This document shows, piece after piece, positions 1-6,615 of a stretch of 7,646 bases of DNA. The DNA is from Elusimicrobiaceae bacterium (GTDB taxonomy: Bacteria; Elusimicrobiota; Elusimicrobia; Elusimicrobiales; Elusimicrobiaceae), in NCBI GenBank assembly GCA_017647245.1, contig JAGCKY010000085.1, positions 1 through 7,646 of the forward strand. Reading direction: 5' to 3'. Each line of letters opens with the position of its first letter. The first letter of the stretch is position 1. The position numbers were made by a program, and so were the translations under genes. Below the pieces are notes generated by a model that worked only from the letters and a program-made list of their open reading frames with translations, did not search any database and was not told where the DNA came from.

Positions 1-864
1 AGGCACTAATGTGACGATATATGCACCGCCCAGTGCCAATACCAACCCTGAAATTTTGAAAACGGTTATTTTATCCAATCCCAAATATACCGAGATTAAA
101 AAGGTAAATACCGGGTACGATAAAATAATGGCAGTTGCTTTTCCCAGGGCCATATTGCGTATGCCATAATACCATAAACTGTTGCCGATAAAATAGCAGA
201 AAATCGCACTAAACAGCACACAGCCCCACAACGTCGGAGCCGGGGCAAAAGTCAGCCCTTGAGAAAGCGCTATATATATTATAAGCAAAAACAAAGCGGG
301 CATCGCAAATAAAGAACGGATACACGCAACGGTTTGTCCGTCCAAATCCGCGGGCAGTTTTTTGGCTAAAATGTGGCTGACTTGGAACATCCACAAACAG
401 CCGATAATCATTAAATCCCCTTTGAGTTGCGGAGTGTATCCGGCTTGCCAAAGTAGCATAGTGACGCCCGCGATAATCAGCGCCGACCCGCCCAGCTGGC
501 GCCAAGAGGGTTTTTCCCCTAGCAAGATCCACGCCAGTAATAAGGAATAGATGATTTCAAATTGATTTAAGATAGACGCGTTGGTAGGTGTGGTATAGTT
601 TAAGGCAAATACCATTACGGTCATAGGCAGTGCGGTGCCGAGCGTGCCGATGCCCAGATATCGCCAAATATACTTGCGGTCAAAGACGCGACACCAGGCC
701 TTGATACGCGTAACGTGCGGCACAAAACATAAGGTTGCACCGACAGATGCAAATAGTAAAAACAGCGCGGCCGAGGCATATTTCACGGCATACGCGGCCA
801 CTACCATATTAATAGCGGTAATAATTGTATCGCCCCAAATGGCGAGGGAAGGTAATTTATTCAT
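1..864 (-). CDS. EamA/DMT-family transporter, downstream copy (C-terminus cut by window edge)
   Basis: 288 codons are visible, starting MNKLPSLAIWGDTI and running off the window at ...GGAYIVTLVP. The family is usually about 290-300 residues, so only the last few residues are missing. The protein is almost entirely hydrophobic, consistent with the 10-helix drug/metabolite transporter fold made of two EamA halves. Recognisable segments are NYTTPTNASILNQFEIIYSL followed by GSALIIAGV at the end of the first half, and KATAIILSYPVFTFLISVYL in the second. It is a clear paralogue of the upstream gene, sharing GTxGTALP, YTTPxNAxIL, GDLMII and AKKLP. Its ATG overlaps the upstream stop (ATGA) and no Shine-Dalgarno sequence precedes it, so translation is probably coupled. 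Inner-membrane location is inferred from the family. The substrate cannot be told from sequence; members export metabolites, amino acids or drugs. Confidence 0.9.
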   Translation of the reverse strand, partial: MNKLPSLAIWGDTIITAINMVVAAYAVKYASAALFLLFASVGATLCFVPHVTRIKAWCRVFDRKYIWRYLGIGTLGTALPMTVMVFALNYTTPTNASILNQFEIIYSLLLAWILLGEKPSWRQLGGSALIIAGVTMLLWQAGYTPQLKGDLMIIGCLWMFQVSHILAKKLPADLDGQTVACIRSLFAMPALFLLIIYIALSQGLTFAPAPTLWGCVLFSAIFCYFIGNSLWYYGIRNMALGKATAIILSYPVFTFLISVYLGLDKITVFKISGLVLALGGAYIVTLVP

Positions 865-1742
865 ACGTGTTGTTTTTTGACAAGCCAACTAATCCAGTAC
901 GCACCGGTTAACGTCAGCGCCATACCGATAAATTGGTATGCGTGCGGGGTCTCCAACCCCAGTAAAATAGACAGCGCAAAAGATAAAACCGGGTACGATA
1001 AATAAATCGCGGTTACCTTACTTAAATCCAGTGCGCGAATGGCCTGATACCATAAAATCATGGCCCAGCCGTATTTCAAAATTCCGGTGTACAACCAAAC
1101 CCACAGAGCTTGCACACCGGGCTTAAAAACAAAATGTCCGCCGTTCTGCCACGCTAAAAATACGAGCAGTAAGCTCAGCACGGGTAATGCGTAAATACTA
1201 CGTGCGGCGGCAATCGTGCGGTGATGTAAATGTGGCGGCAATTTTTTTGCCACGCACGAGGCGGCCTGAAACATCCACGGGCACGCGATAATCATTAAAT
1301 CCCCGGTCCAGCGCGGCGTGTATTTTTCTTTCAGTAAAATCAACAACACACCCGCCAGTACCAGTGCACTACCAACCAACTGTTGCTTTGTAGGAATTTC
1401 GTGCAAAAAAATCGCGGCGATAATGAGCGAATAAATCAGTTCGCTTTGTTGCAAAATAGCGGCATTACCCGGCGTAGTATAATGAAACGCCCATAAAATA
1501 ACGGAGAACGGCAAAGCCGTTCCAAATGTGCCGATAAACAAAAATTTCCAGCGAGTCTGCTTGGCAAAAATTTCCCCCCACTGTTTATGTTGGGTAACCC
1601 ACGGCGCAAAAAACGCGACCGCCAGTAGCGTGCCCAAAAAAGTCAGCAATACGGGATTGATTACGCCTACGGCATAATATCCGGCAATCGGGGATAACCC
1701 AACGATTGCCCAACACAGCCACGCGGCCAAAAGCGGATTCAT
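861..1742 (-). CDS. EamA/DMT-family transporter, upstream copy
   Basis: 293 residues starting MNPLLAAWLCWAIVG, a complete DMT-superfamily permease with about ten hydrophobic helices in two EamA repeats. Diagnostic stretches are YTTPGNAAILQQSELIYSL with GSALVLAGV in repeat 1 and KVTAIYLSYPVLSFALSILL with TGAYWISWL in repeat 2; the C-terminus is short and basic (VKKQHV). The start at 1742 is chosen because AAGGA lies 7 nt upstream and the first helix begins immediately. The frame stays open upstream to 1925, but that extension is charged, unlike a DMT N-terminus, and lies in a hairpin-rich non-coding segment. The gene overlaps its paralogue by 4 nt, giving a two-gene operon that may encode a heteromeric pair or two transporters of different specificity. 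Substrate is unknown. No convincing promoter was found in the 250 bases upstream. Confidence 0.92.
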   Translation of the reverse strand: MNPLLAAWLCWAIVGLSPIAGYYAVGVINPVLLTFLGTLLAVAFFAPWVTQHKQWGEIFAKQTRWKFLFIGTFGTALPFSVILWAFHYTTPGNAAILQQSELIYSLIIAAIFLHEIPTKQQLVGSALVLAGVLLILLKEKYTPRWTGDLMIIACPWMFQAASCVAKKLPPHLHHRTIAAARSIYALPVLSLLLVFLAWQNGGHFVFKPGVQALWVWLYTGILKYGWAMILWYQAIRALDLSKVTAIYLSYPVLSFALSILLGLETPHAYQFIGMALTLTGAYWISWLVKKQHV

Positions 1743-1757
1743 AATTATTTCCTTAAC

Positions 1758-1983
1758 AAATTTAAACCCCGGATAAACCGGATAAATTTTATATTTGGGG
1801 CCTCGCCTTCTGGTAAAAATCCTGACGGATTTTTCCTGCAGGCCGGGCTCGCGGTTTTTGCCTTTCGGTGCCAAAAAACGCACTTCAAACAAAAACATCG
1901 CTGCGCCTTTCTCGTCCCCACGCACGCAAAGCAGTTTGCGTGCTCCTCACGTATAAATTTAAACCCCGGCTAAACCGGGGTTT
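1758..1983 (-). repeat. hairpin-rich non-coding segment bounded by two related palindromic sequences
   Basis: The sequence aaatttaaaccccgg-N-taaaccgg occurs at 1758-1781 and again at 1955-1978, 197 nt apart, identical except at the N. The second copy forms a perfect terminator hairpin; the first is a decayed version. Between them are two further perfect hairpins: aaaaatcc/ggattttt at 1815-1822 and 1827-1834, and gcacgcaaa/tttgcgtgc at 1922-1930 and 1935-1943, each with a 4-nt loop. The minus-strand reading frame through the segment happens to be open and in frame with the transporter, but the peptide is basic and matches no family I recognise. It could be a dispersed palindromic or MITE-like element or simply stacked terminator structures. 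Only one copy is in the window, so its repeat status is unproven. Confidence 0.4.
1961..1983 (-). terminator. rho-independent terminator after tRNA-Leu
   Basis: Perfect 9-bp arms aaaccccgg (1961-1969) and ccggggttt (1975-1983) with a 5-nt loop, followed on the minus strand by a T/A-rich tail. It starts only 10 nt beyond the 3' end of the tRNA, so it most likely ends the secG/tRNA transcript. The other strand also has a short T run, so it could act in both directions. Confidence 0.75.
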
Positions 1984-1992
1984 TAAAATTTA

Positions 1993-2074
1993 TGCGCGAG
2001 GGGGGACTCGAACCCCCAAGCCTTGCGGCATGCGCCCCTCAAACGCACGCGTATACCAATTCCGCCACCCGCGC
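1993..2074 (-). tRNA. tRNA-Leu, anticodon GAG (reads CUC/CUU)
   Basis: An 82-nt class II tRNA including the discriminator A. The acceptor arms GCGCGGG and CTCGCGC pair over 7 bp with one G-U. The D-arm region contains GGCGGAATTGGTATACG, the anticodon stem is TGCGT/GCGCA and the 7-nt loop TTGAGGG places GAG at the anticodon. A long variable arm (TGCC-GCAA-GGC) is typical of tRNA-Leu, and the T arm is GGGGG-TTCGAGT-CCCCC. CCA is not encoded, so it must be added by the CCA-adding enzyme. It lies 130 nt downstream of secG and a terminator follows directly. It may be cotranscribed with secG or use a weak promoter of its own. Confidence 0.96.
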
Positions 2075-2115
2075 TTGAAAACGATAGAACAACGAGGGAA
2101 ACTGACTACTTATTT

Positions 2116-2145
2116 ATTTTACTAAACTTTTCCCCCACTTCGCAA
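2116..2145 (-). promoter_or_regulatory. possible promoter for tRNA-Leu
   Basis: On the minus strand TTGCGA (2145-2140) and TAAAAT (2121-2116) are separated by 18 nt, about 40 nt before the tRNA 5' end. The match to sigma-70 consensus is moderate. Transcription through from secG is the alternative. Confidence 0.35.
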
Positions 2146-2158
2146 AAGAAGTTTGTAC

Positions 2159-2188
2159 AAAAAACCCGCACAATAGGTGCTGTTTTTT
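2159..2188 (-). terminator. weak hairpin after secG, possible leaky terminator
   Basis: Outer arms aaaaaac (2159-2165) and gtttttt (2182-2188) enclose gcac/gtgc (2168-2171 and 2177-2180) around a 5-nt loop, with unpaired bases between the two stems. On the minus strand it begins about 17 nt after the secG stop and ends in six Ts. The stem is AT-rich and interrupted, so readthrough into the tRNA is likely. Confidence 0.35.
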
Positions 2189-2204
2189 GGCGTGTGATAC
2201 AAAT

Positions 2205-2495
2205 TTATCTGTTTACCGGGGTGGAGGCCACGGGAATGTTTACCTTGTTCATCACATAAGAAGAACTTTTGTGATTGTAAGAGATAGTCAACAAAATAGA
2301 GGTGCAGAACAAAATAACAGCCAAAATGGCGGTTAGTTTATTGACCGCATTAAAAGCCGTCGGGCTGGCGAAAATGTTATCTGCACCGGACGCACCAAAA
2401 ATACCGGCGGCCGAGCCCTTTCCGCTTTGAAGTAAAATTAACAAAATCAGCATGATACACACAAAATAATGTACGACTAACAATAACGTCTGCAT
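2205..2495 (-). CDS. secG: Protein translocase subunit SecG
   Basis: A 96-residue protein with the SecG layout. Helix 1 spans about residues 3-22 and is followed by the family's conserved cytoplasmic loop LLQSGKGSAAGIFGASGADN (about 21-40), then FASPTAFNAVNKLTA, helix 2 (about 53-70) and a short polar tail. SecG is the small accessory subunit of the SecYEG inner-membrane channel and aids SecA-driven export. Start: ATG at 2495 with AGGAG 8 nt upstream. The gene is monocistronic with respect to proteins; it is divergent from the pilin gene and is followed by tRNA-Leu(GAG). The neighbouring pilin and the secreted protein at 6616-7524 presumably need Sec, but nothing here shows a specific functional link. 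In many bacteria secG adjoins the gap-pgk-tpiA cluster, as it nearly does here. Confidence 0.95.
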   Translation of the reverse strand: MQTLLLVVHYFVCIMLILLILLQSGKGSAAGIFGASGADNIFASPTAFNAVNKLTAILAVILFCTSILLTISYNHKSSSYVMNKVNIPVASTPVNR

Positions 2496-2524
2496 AAAAT
2501 ACTCTCCTATAAAAGTCTTTCATT

Positions 2525-2553
2525 ATTATAGCAATTTTTGGCGTAAATGTTGT
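2525..2553 (-). promoter_or_regulatory. secG promoter
   Basis: On the minus strand a perfect TATAAT (2530-2525) is preceded by TGC, giving an extended -10 (TGCTATAAT). A weak -35, ACAACA (2553-2548), lies 17 nt upstream. It is about 30 nt before the secG start codon, leaving a short leader carrying the AGGAG ribosome-binding site. Confidence 0.6.
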
Positions 2554-2602
2554 AGCTTTTGCCCTTTACTTATTGTGCCTTTTATTTATTTGAAAATAGG
2601 GC

Positions 2603-2630
2603 TTGACTTGTTTTTTTTTTTTGGTACAAT
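2603..2630 (+). promoter_or_regulatory. pilin promoter with a 12-T tract in its spacer
   Basis: TTGACT (2603-2608) and TACAAT (2625-2630) are good sigma-70-like -35 and -10 boxes, 16 nt apart. Twelve of the 16 spacer bases are one uninterrupted T run (2611-2622). Transcription would start near 2637, leaving a leader of about 120 nt that carries the paired palindromes before the pilin start. A one-base gain in the T run would give the optimal 17-nt spacing. Confidence 0.65.
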
Positions 2631-2655
2631 GGCAAAAGTAGGAACTCTCCGGCCT

Positions 2656-2738
2656 CGTCACCCCGCAGGCCTGTAGTGCGGGGTATAGGCAGGATGAAAA
2701 CAACATTATATCCCGCACAGAAACACTGCGGGATGACG
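2656..2738. repeat. inverted pair of 32-nt palindromic units in the pilin leader
   Basis: Unit 1 (2656-2687) and unit 2 (2707-2738, opposite orientation) have equal length and match at 24 of 32 positions once unit 2 is reverse-complemented. Each contains its own hairpin: ccccgca/tgcgggg (2661-2667 and 2677-2683) and tcccgca/tgcggga (2711-2717 and 2727-2733), both with 9-nt loops. The outer arms CGTCACCCCGCA (2656-2667) and TGCGGGATGACG (2727-2738) can also pair with each other at 11 of 12 positions, so two exclusive folds exist. The CGTCA-YCCCGCA core resembles dispersed palindromes I know from several bacterial genomes. Confidence 0.7.
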
Positions 2739-2756
2739 CAGAGAGGAGAAAGTATT

Positions 2757-3248
2757 ATGAATAAAAAAGCGTTTACGCTAATAGAATTATTAGTAGTTGT
2801 GTTAATTATCGGCATACTGGCCGCGATTGCTCTACCGAGATATCAAAAAGCAATTGATAAAGTGCGTTTTTTGGATATGATTCAAGCGGCCCGTACGATT
2901 AAACAAGCTCAAGAGGATTATTATTTAGCAAACGGGGAATATGCAACAGATGCTAGTCTATTATCTATAGATGTAAGCCCTCTAAGAAAATCAGTCTCTT
3001 TTTCACTTAAGAAAGAAAAAACAGGCATTCCAAATTCAACCTATCTATATAATAAGATTTCCGGTGTTTTGCTAATTTCAGGTTATGCGCACAATAGTTC
3101 TGCTATTTGGGCCAATCGAGTATACTGTCACGCACTGTCTTCTGAAAGCAGGGCCAACAGTTTTTGTGCAAATGTAACCCAGCAACCTCTGCAAAATACA
3201 GAGAATTGTGGGACGTATTGTACGTATGAAGTCGGAAATATATTTTGA
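2757..3248 (+). CDS. Type IV prepilin (pilin/pseudopilin family)
   Basis: 163 residues. The N-terminus MNKKA-FTLIELLVVVLIIG is a class III (type IVa) prepilin signal: a short basic leader, predicted PilD cleavage between Ala5 and Phe6, and Glu10 as the conserved Glu5 of the mature protein. One hydrophobic helix follows (about 6-27), then ALPRYQKAIDKVRF and an amphipathic region. Ala rather than the usual Gly precedes the cleavage site. The C-terminal half is polar, with cysteines at 124, 137, 151 and 155 that could form disulfide loops. Start: ATG at 2757 with AGGAG 8 nt upstream; the frame is open back to a GTG at 2676 but that extension lies in the palindromes. It is a lone plus-strand gene with no assembly ATPase, PilC or PilD nearby, so whether it is a major pilin, minor pilin or type II secretion pseudopilin is not decidable. 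Elusimicrobia are known to carry many such pilin-like genes. Confidence 0.9.
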   Translation: MNKKAFTLIELLVVVLIIGILAAIALPRYQKAIDKVRFLDMIQAARTIKQAQEDYYLANGEYATDASLLSIDVSPLRKSVSFSLKKEKTGIPNSTYLYNKISGVLLISGYAHNSSAIWANRVYCHALSSESRANSFCANVTQQPLQNTENCGTYCTYEVGNIF

Positions 3249-3266
3249 TTGATTGACTCAGAGTAA

Positions 3267-3294
3267 AAAACCCCCCGCTTGCGCGAGGGGTTTT
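3267..3294. terminator. bidirectional rho-independent terminator (copy 1 of 2)
   Basis: GC-rich stem (cccc-c-cgc / gcg-a-gggg, loop ttgc) flanked by A and T runs, 18 nt after the pilin stop and facing the pgk transcript from the other side. The plus strand ends ggggttttattt and the minus strand ends in GGGGGG plus six Ts, so it can stop transcription both ways. The same 28 nt recur exactly at 6573-6600. Confidence 0.85.
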
Positions 3295-3315
3295 ATTTTA
3301 GTACAAGTTATCAAA

Positions 3316-3351
3316 CTACTTGGCTAAAGCCGTAAGTCCCGGCAATTCTTT
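3316..3351 (-). pseudogene. relic of a phosphoglycerate kinase C-terminus
   Basis: On the minus strand this reads KELPGLTALAK followed by a stop (TAG). The intact pgk just upstream ends KELPGLVAMSK plus stop, so 8 of 11 residues match and both end at the same point. Most differences are at codon third positions or in the last residues, so it is not a recent exact duplication. A TGA lies immediately before the match (3352-3354), and beyond it the frame gives nothing recognisable. The stretch lies between the 3367-3396 hairpin and the bidirectional terminator, where the end of an older pgk copy would be expected. It could be the remains of a pgk replaced by recombination or of a partial duplication. 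Confidence 0.6.
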
Positions 3352-3366
3352 TCAGTGGGCAAATGG

Positions 3367-3396
3367 ACCGACCCCCTGCTAACGCAGAGGGTCGGT
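3367..3396 (-). terminator. hairpin downstream of pgk
   Basis: Arms accgaccc (3367-3374) and gggtcggt (3389-3396) extend inward as ctgc/gcag around a taac loop with one mismatch. It begins about 40 nt after the pgk stop. The T tail is poor on both strands, so it may be a weak terminator or a 3'-end stabilising structure, with the strong terminator at 3267-3294 as backup. Confidence 0.5.
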
Positions 3397-3436
3397 TTGT
3401 GTGAATAAAACTTAATTCGCTGGAAAGATTCCCGGT

Positions 3437-4630
3437 TTATTTACTCATCGCAACTAAACCCGGCAACTCTTTTCCTTCCACAAATTCCATACTGGCGCCA
3501 CCGCCCGTAGAAACGTGGGAAAATTCTTTCTGATTGATTTTGCCTTTTTTGAGCACGTTGACGCTATCACCGCCGCCAATGATAGAAATCGCACCGTTCT
3601 TGGTGGCTTCAATCATCGCGTTGGCAATGGCAAAACTGCCGTGCGCAAAATTCGGAAATTCAAATACGCCCATCGGGCCGTTCCAGAAAATCGTTTTGCA
3701 TTTGAGGAGCTCATCAGCAAATAATTTTTCGGTTTTCGGACCAATGTCCATTGCTTCCATATCCGCTGGAATTACGTCCACTTCCGTGGCGGTAGCGGTT
3801 TCGGAAAATTCTTTGGCTACGCGGAAATCCACCGGCATTAACATCTTAACGCCTTTGGCCTGCGCTTTAGCCATAACGCCCTTGGCCTCTTCAATTTTGC
3901 TCTCATCTAACAAGGATTTACCGACTTCCATACCTTTGGCTTTCAGGAACGTATACGCCATACCTCCGCCAATGATTAAGACATTTACTTTGTCCAATAA
4001 ATTGTTTAAGAGCATAATTTTGTCAGACACTTTCGCTCCGCCGATAACCGCGGCAAACGGGCGCGCCGGATTATTCAATGCTTTGCCCAAAAATTCCACT
4101 TCTTTTTGTACAAGATAGCCGATAGAGCCGGGCAAGTATTGCGCAATCGCGCTGGTGGACGCGTGGGCGCGGTGCACGGTGCCGAAAGCTTCTTGCACAA
4201 ATACTTCGCCATGTTTGGCTAACTGTTTGGCAAATTCGGCATCGTTGGCTTCTTCTTCGGGGTGGAAACGCAAGTTTTCCAACAAAACGATTTCGCCGTT
4301 TTTGGCCGCGGCCACTACTTTATCGGCTTCCGGACCGACGCAATCTTTGGCAAAATGCACAGGCACGCCAAATACTTTTGCCACTTCTTCGGCAACAGGA
4401 GCCAAGCTAAATTCAGGTGCCACTTTGCCTTTGGGGCGGCCCAAGTGGGCGCACAAAACGATGCGGCAATTATTGTCTAACAAATGTTTAATGGTTTTTT
4501 CCGTCGCAACAATACGTTTGTTGTTGTCTACTTTGCCGTCTTTGAGCGGTACGTTGTAATCCACGCGCACCAACACTTTTTTATTTTTCAAATCCACATC
4601 TTGCATTTTTTTAATGCTGTCAAAATTCAT
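3437..4630 (-). CDS. pgk: Phosphoglycerate kinase
   Basis: 397 residues, the normal bacterial length. It transfers the phosphoryl group of 1,3-bisphosphoglycerate to ADP, making ATP and 3-phosphoglycerate in the cytoplasm. Family motifs appear in order: VRVDYNVPL (21-29), HLGRPKG (62-68), ENLRFHPEE (118-126), the AFGTVHRAHAST segment (148-159), PFAAVIGGAKVSDK (191-204), LIIGGGMAYTFLKA (218-231), FWNGPMGVFE (315-324), the nucleotide-site GGGDS (352-356) and STGGGASMEF (374-383). At 145-150 it has VQEAFG where most family members have VNDAFG; both changes are conservative. Start: ATG at 4630 with GAGGGG 7 nt upstream. It lies 63 nt downstream of gap, with a hairpin between them, and is probably cotranscribed. 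Transcription ends at one of two structures downstream, between which lies a relic of another pgk C-terminus. Confidence 0.98.
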   Translation of the reverse strand: MNFDSIKKMQDVDLKNKKVLVRVDYNVPLKDGKVDNNKRIVATEKTIKHLLDNNCRIVLCAHLGRPKGKVAPEFSLAPVAEEVAKVFGVPVHFAKDCVGPEADKVVAAAKNGEIVLLENLRFHPEEEANDAEFAKQLAKHGEVFVQEAFGTVHRAHASTSAIAQYLPGSIGYLVQKEVEFLGKALNNPARPFAAVIGGAKVSDKIMLLNNLLDKVNVLIIGGGMAYTFLKAKGMEVGKSLLDESKIEEAKGVMAKAQAKGVKMLMPVDFRVAKEFSETATATEVDVIPADMEAMDIGPKTEKLFADELLKCKTIFWNGPMGVFEFPNFAHGSFAIANAMIEATKNGAISIIGGGDSVNVLKKGKINQKEFSHVSTGGGASMEFVEGKELPGLVAMSK

Positions 4631-4651
4631 ATTTTTTCCCCTCTCTAAAAT

Positions 4652-4677
4652 AAGGGCGGCTCTTGCAAGCCGCCCTT
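4652..4677 (-). terminator. gap-pgk intergenic hairpin (attenuator or processing site)
   Basis: Perfect 10-bp arms aagggcggct (4652-4661) and agccgccctt (4668-4677) around a 6-nt loop, followed on the minus strand by TATTTTAG. It lies between the gap stop and the pgk ribosome-binding site. The shape is that of a rho-independent terminator, but the T tail is interrupted, so partial readthrough into pgk is expected. Confidence 0.6.
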
Positions 4678-4693
4678 GTGCTTTGTCAAAAAC

Positions 4694-5731
<1,038 letters not shown>

Positions 5732-5765
5732 TTAAAACTACTCGTCCTTATTATTTTACCAAATT

Positions 5766-6500
5766 TTAGCGGCTGCGGGAACGCCCCAACAAGCGTAAAA
5801 TTTCCAAATACAGCCATACTAAGGTTACCATTAAGGAAAATCCGGCATACCATTCCATGTATTTGGGGGCGCTGAGTTGACTGGTGAGTTGATTGATAAA
5901 TTCAAAATCAATCAAAAAGTTCATAGCGGCTACAATGCAAATAAATACATTAATCGCAATGGCCCAGCCGCTATTGCTACTGAAATAAGCTACATTTACG
6001 CCGAAGAGCATCAGCACCAGTGAAATGAGATAAAACAGTGCAATGCCGCCCGTGGCCGCCACTACGCCAGTGATAAACGTGCGGTTTACTTTGATAATTC
6101 CCGTGCGATAAATAAACAGCATCACACCAAATACTAGTAGTGTGATTGCAATAGCTTGGCCGACAATCCCGGCAGACTGCGCCTGATAAGCCGCAGAAAT
6201 AACCCCCAGCGCCAATCCTTCCGCAAGCGCATAAACCGGGGCTAACAGCGGGGCAGCTGTTTTCTTAAAGATAACAATCATGGCCACTACAAATGCGCCA
6301 ATTACGATAGGCCACATAAACGGGGCCATTGCCGCGGCATGATTAAAACCTAAAAATCCCCCCACTACACACAACAAAAGCAAAAAACAAGTTTTATTAA
6401 TTGTTCCTTGCAAAGTCATTTCTTCGCCCACGCGCACACGCTGTTGCTGGAGTGCTTGTTCATAGGCGCGTTCATTAAATAACGGATTTCCTTGTGCCAT
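5766..6500 (-). CDS. Bax inhibitor-1/YccA family membrane protein (BaxI_1, YbhL-like)
   Basis: 244 residues with a polar N-terminal tail of about 34 residues followed by about seven hydrophobic helices. Family marks are NPLFNE near the N-terminus, the APVYALAEGLALGVIS segment (87-102), the acidic FLIDFEFINQ (195-204) that holds the Asp expected in the transmembrane proton/calcium-sensing site of the family, and PKYMEWYAGFSLMVTLVWLYLEILRLL near the C-terminus (from 212). Family members are inner-membrane proteins; some, such as B. subtilis YetJ, are pH-sensitive calcium leak channels, but the role in this lineage is unknown. Start: ATG at 6500 with AGGAGG 5 nt upstream. It is the first gene of the likely BaxI-gap-pgk transcript; a terminator for the previous gene lies 73-100 nt upstream. 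The C-terminus is basic (GRSRSR). Confidence 0.92.
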   Translation of the reverse strand: MAQGNPLFNERAYEQALQQQRVRVGEEMTLQGTINKTCFLLLLCVVGGFLGFNHAAAMAPFMWPIVIGAFVVAMIVIFKKTAAPLLAPVYALAEGLALGVISAAYQAQSAGIVGQAIAITLLVFGVMLFIYRTGIIKVNRTFITGVVAATGGIALFYLISLVLMLFGVNVAYFSSNSGWAIAINVFICIVAAMNFLIDFEFINQLTSQLSAPKYMEWYAGFSLMVTLVWLYLEILRLLGRSRSR

Positions 6501-6526
6501 ATTCTCCTCCTATAAGAGATACTTAT

Positions 6527-6555
6527 ATTGTAGATAATTATGGCAAGAGACTGAA
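6527..6555 (-). promoter_or_regulatory. probable promoter of the BaxI(-gap-pgk) transcript
   Basis: On the minus strand TACAAT (6532-6527) is a good -10 and TTCAGT (6555-6550), 17 nt upstream, a weak -35. It sits between the upstream terminator and the AGGAGG of the BaxI gene, about 27 nt before the start codon. Confidence 0.45.
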
Positions 6556-6572
6556 AGGATTTTTTGGATTAG

Positions 6573-6600
6573 AAAACCCCCCGCTTGCGCGAGGGGTTTT
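6573..6600 (-). terminator. rho-independent terminator (copy 2 of 2)
   Basis: Exactly the same 28 nt as at 3267-3294: an A run, CCCCCC-GC, ttgc loop, GCGA-GGGG and a T run. On the minus strand it lies 15 nt beyond the stop of the trypsin-fold gene and ends in TTTTCT. It separates that gene from the BaxI promoter. Confidence 0.85.
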
Positions 6601-6615
6601 TGAATGAAGATTAAT

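Noticed and set aside
1743..1925. 61-residue N-terminal extension of the upstream EamA transporter
   Set aside because: Charged and basic, unlike the family, lies in a hairpin-rich spacer, and a proper ribosome-binding site precedes the internal ATG at 1742.
1868..2125. Plus-strand open frame across the tRNA
   Set aside because: It runs through tRNA-Leu and its terminator on the opposite strand.
2656..2738. CRISPR-like repeat pair
   Set aside because: Only two units, in inverted orientation, with diverged loops and no further repeats or cas genes.
2676..2756. Upstream GTG start for the pilin
   Set aside because: It would place 27 extra residues, translated from the palindromic units, before a normal short prepilin leader; AGGAG lies directly before the ATG at 2757.
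3534..4118. 194-codon plus-strand open frame
   Set aside because: Antisense shadow of pgk, with no family resemblance and no convincing ribosome-binding site.
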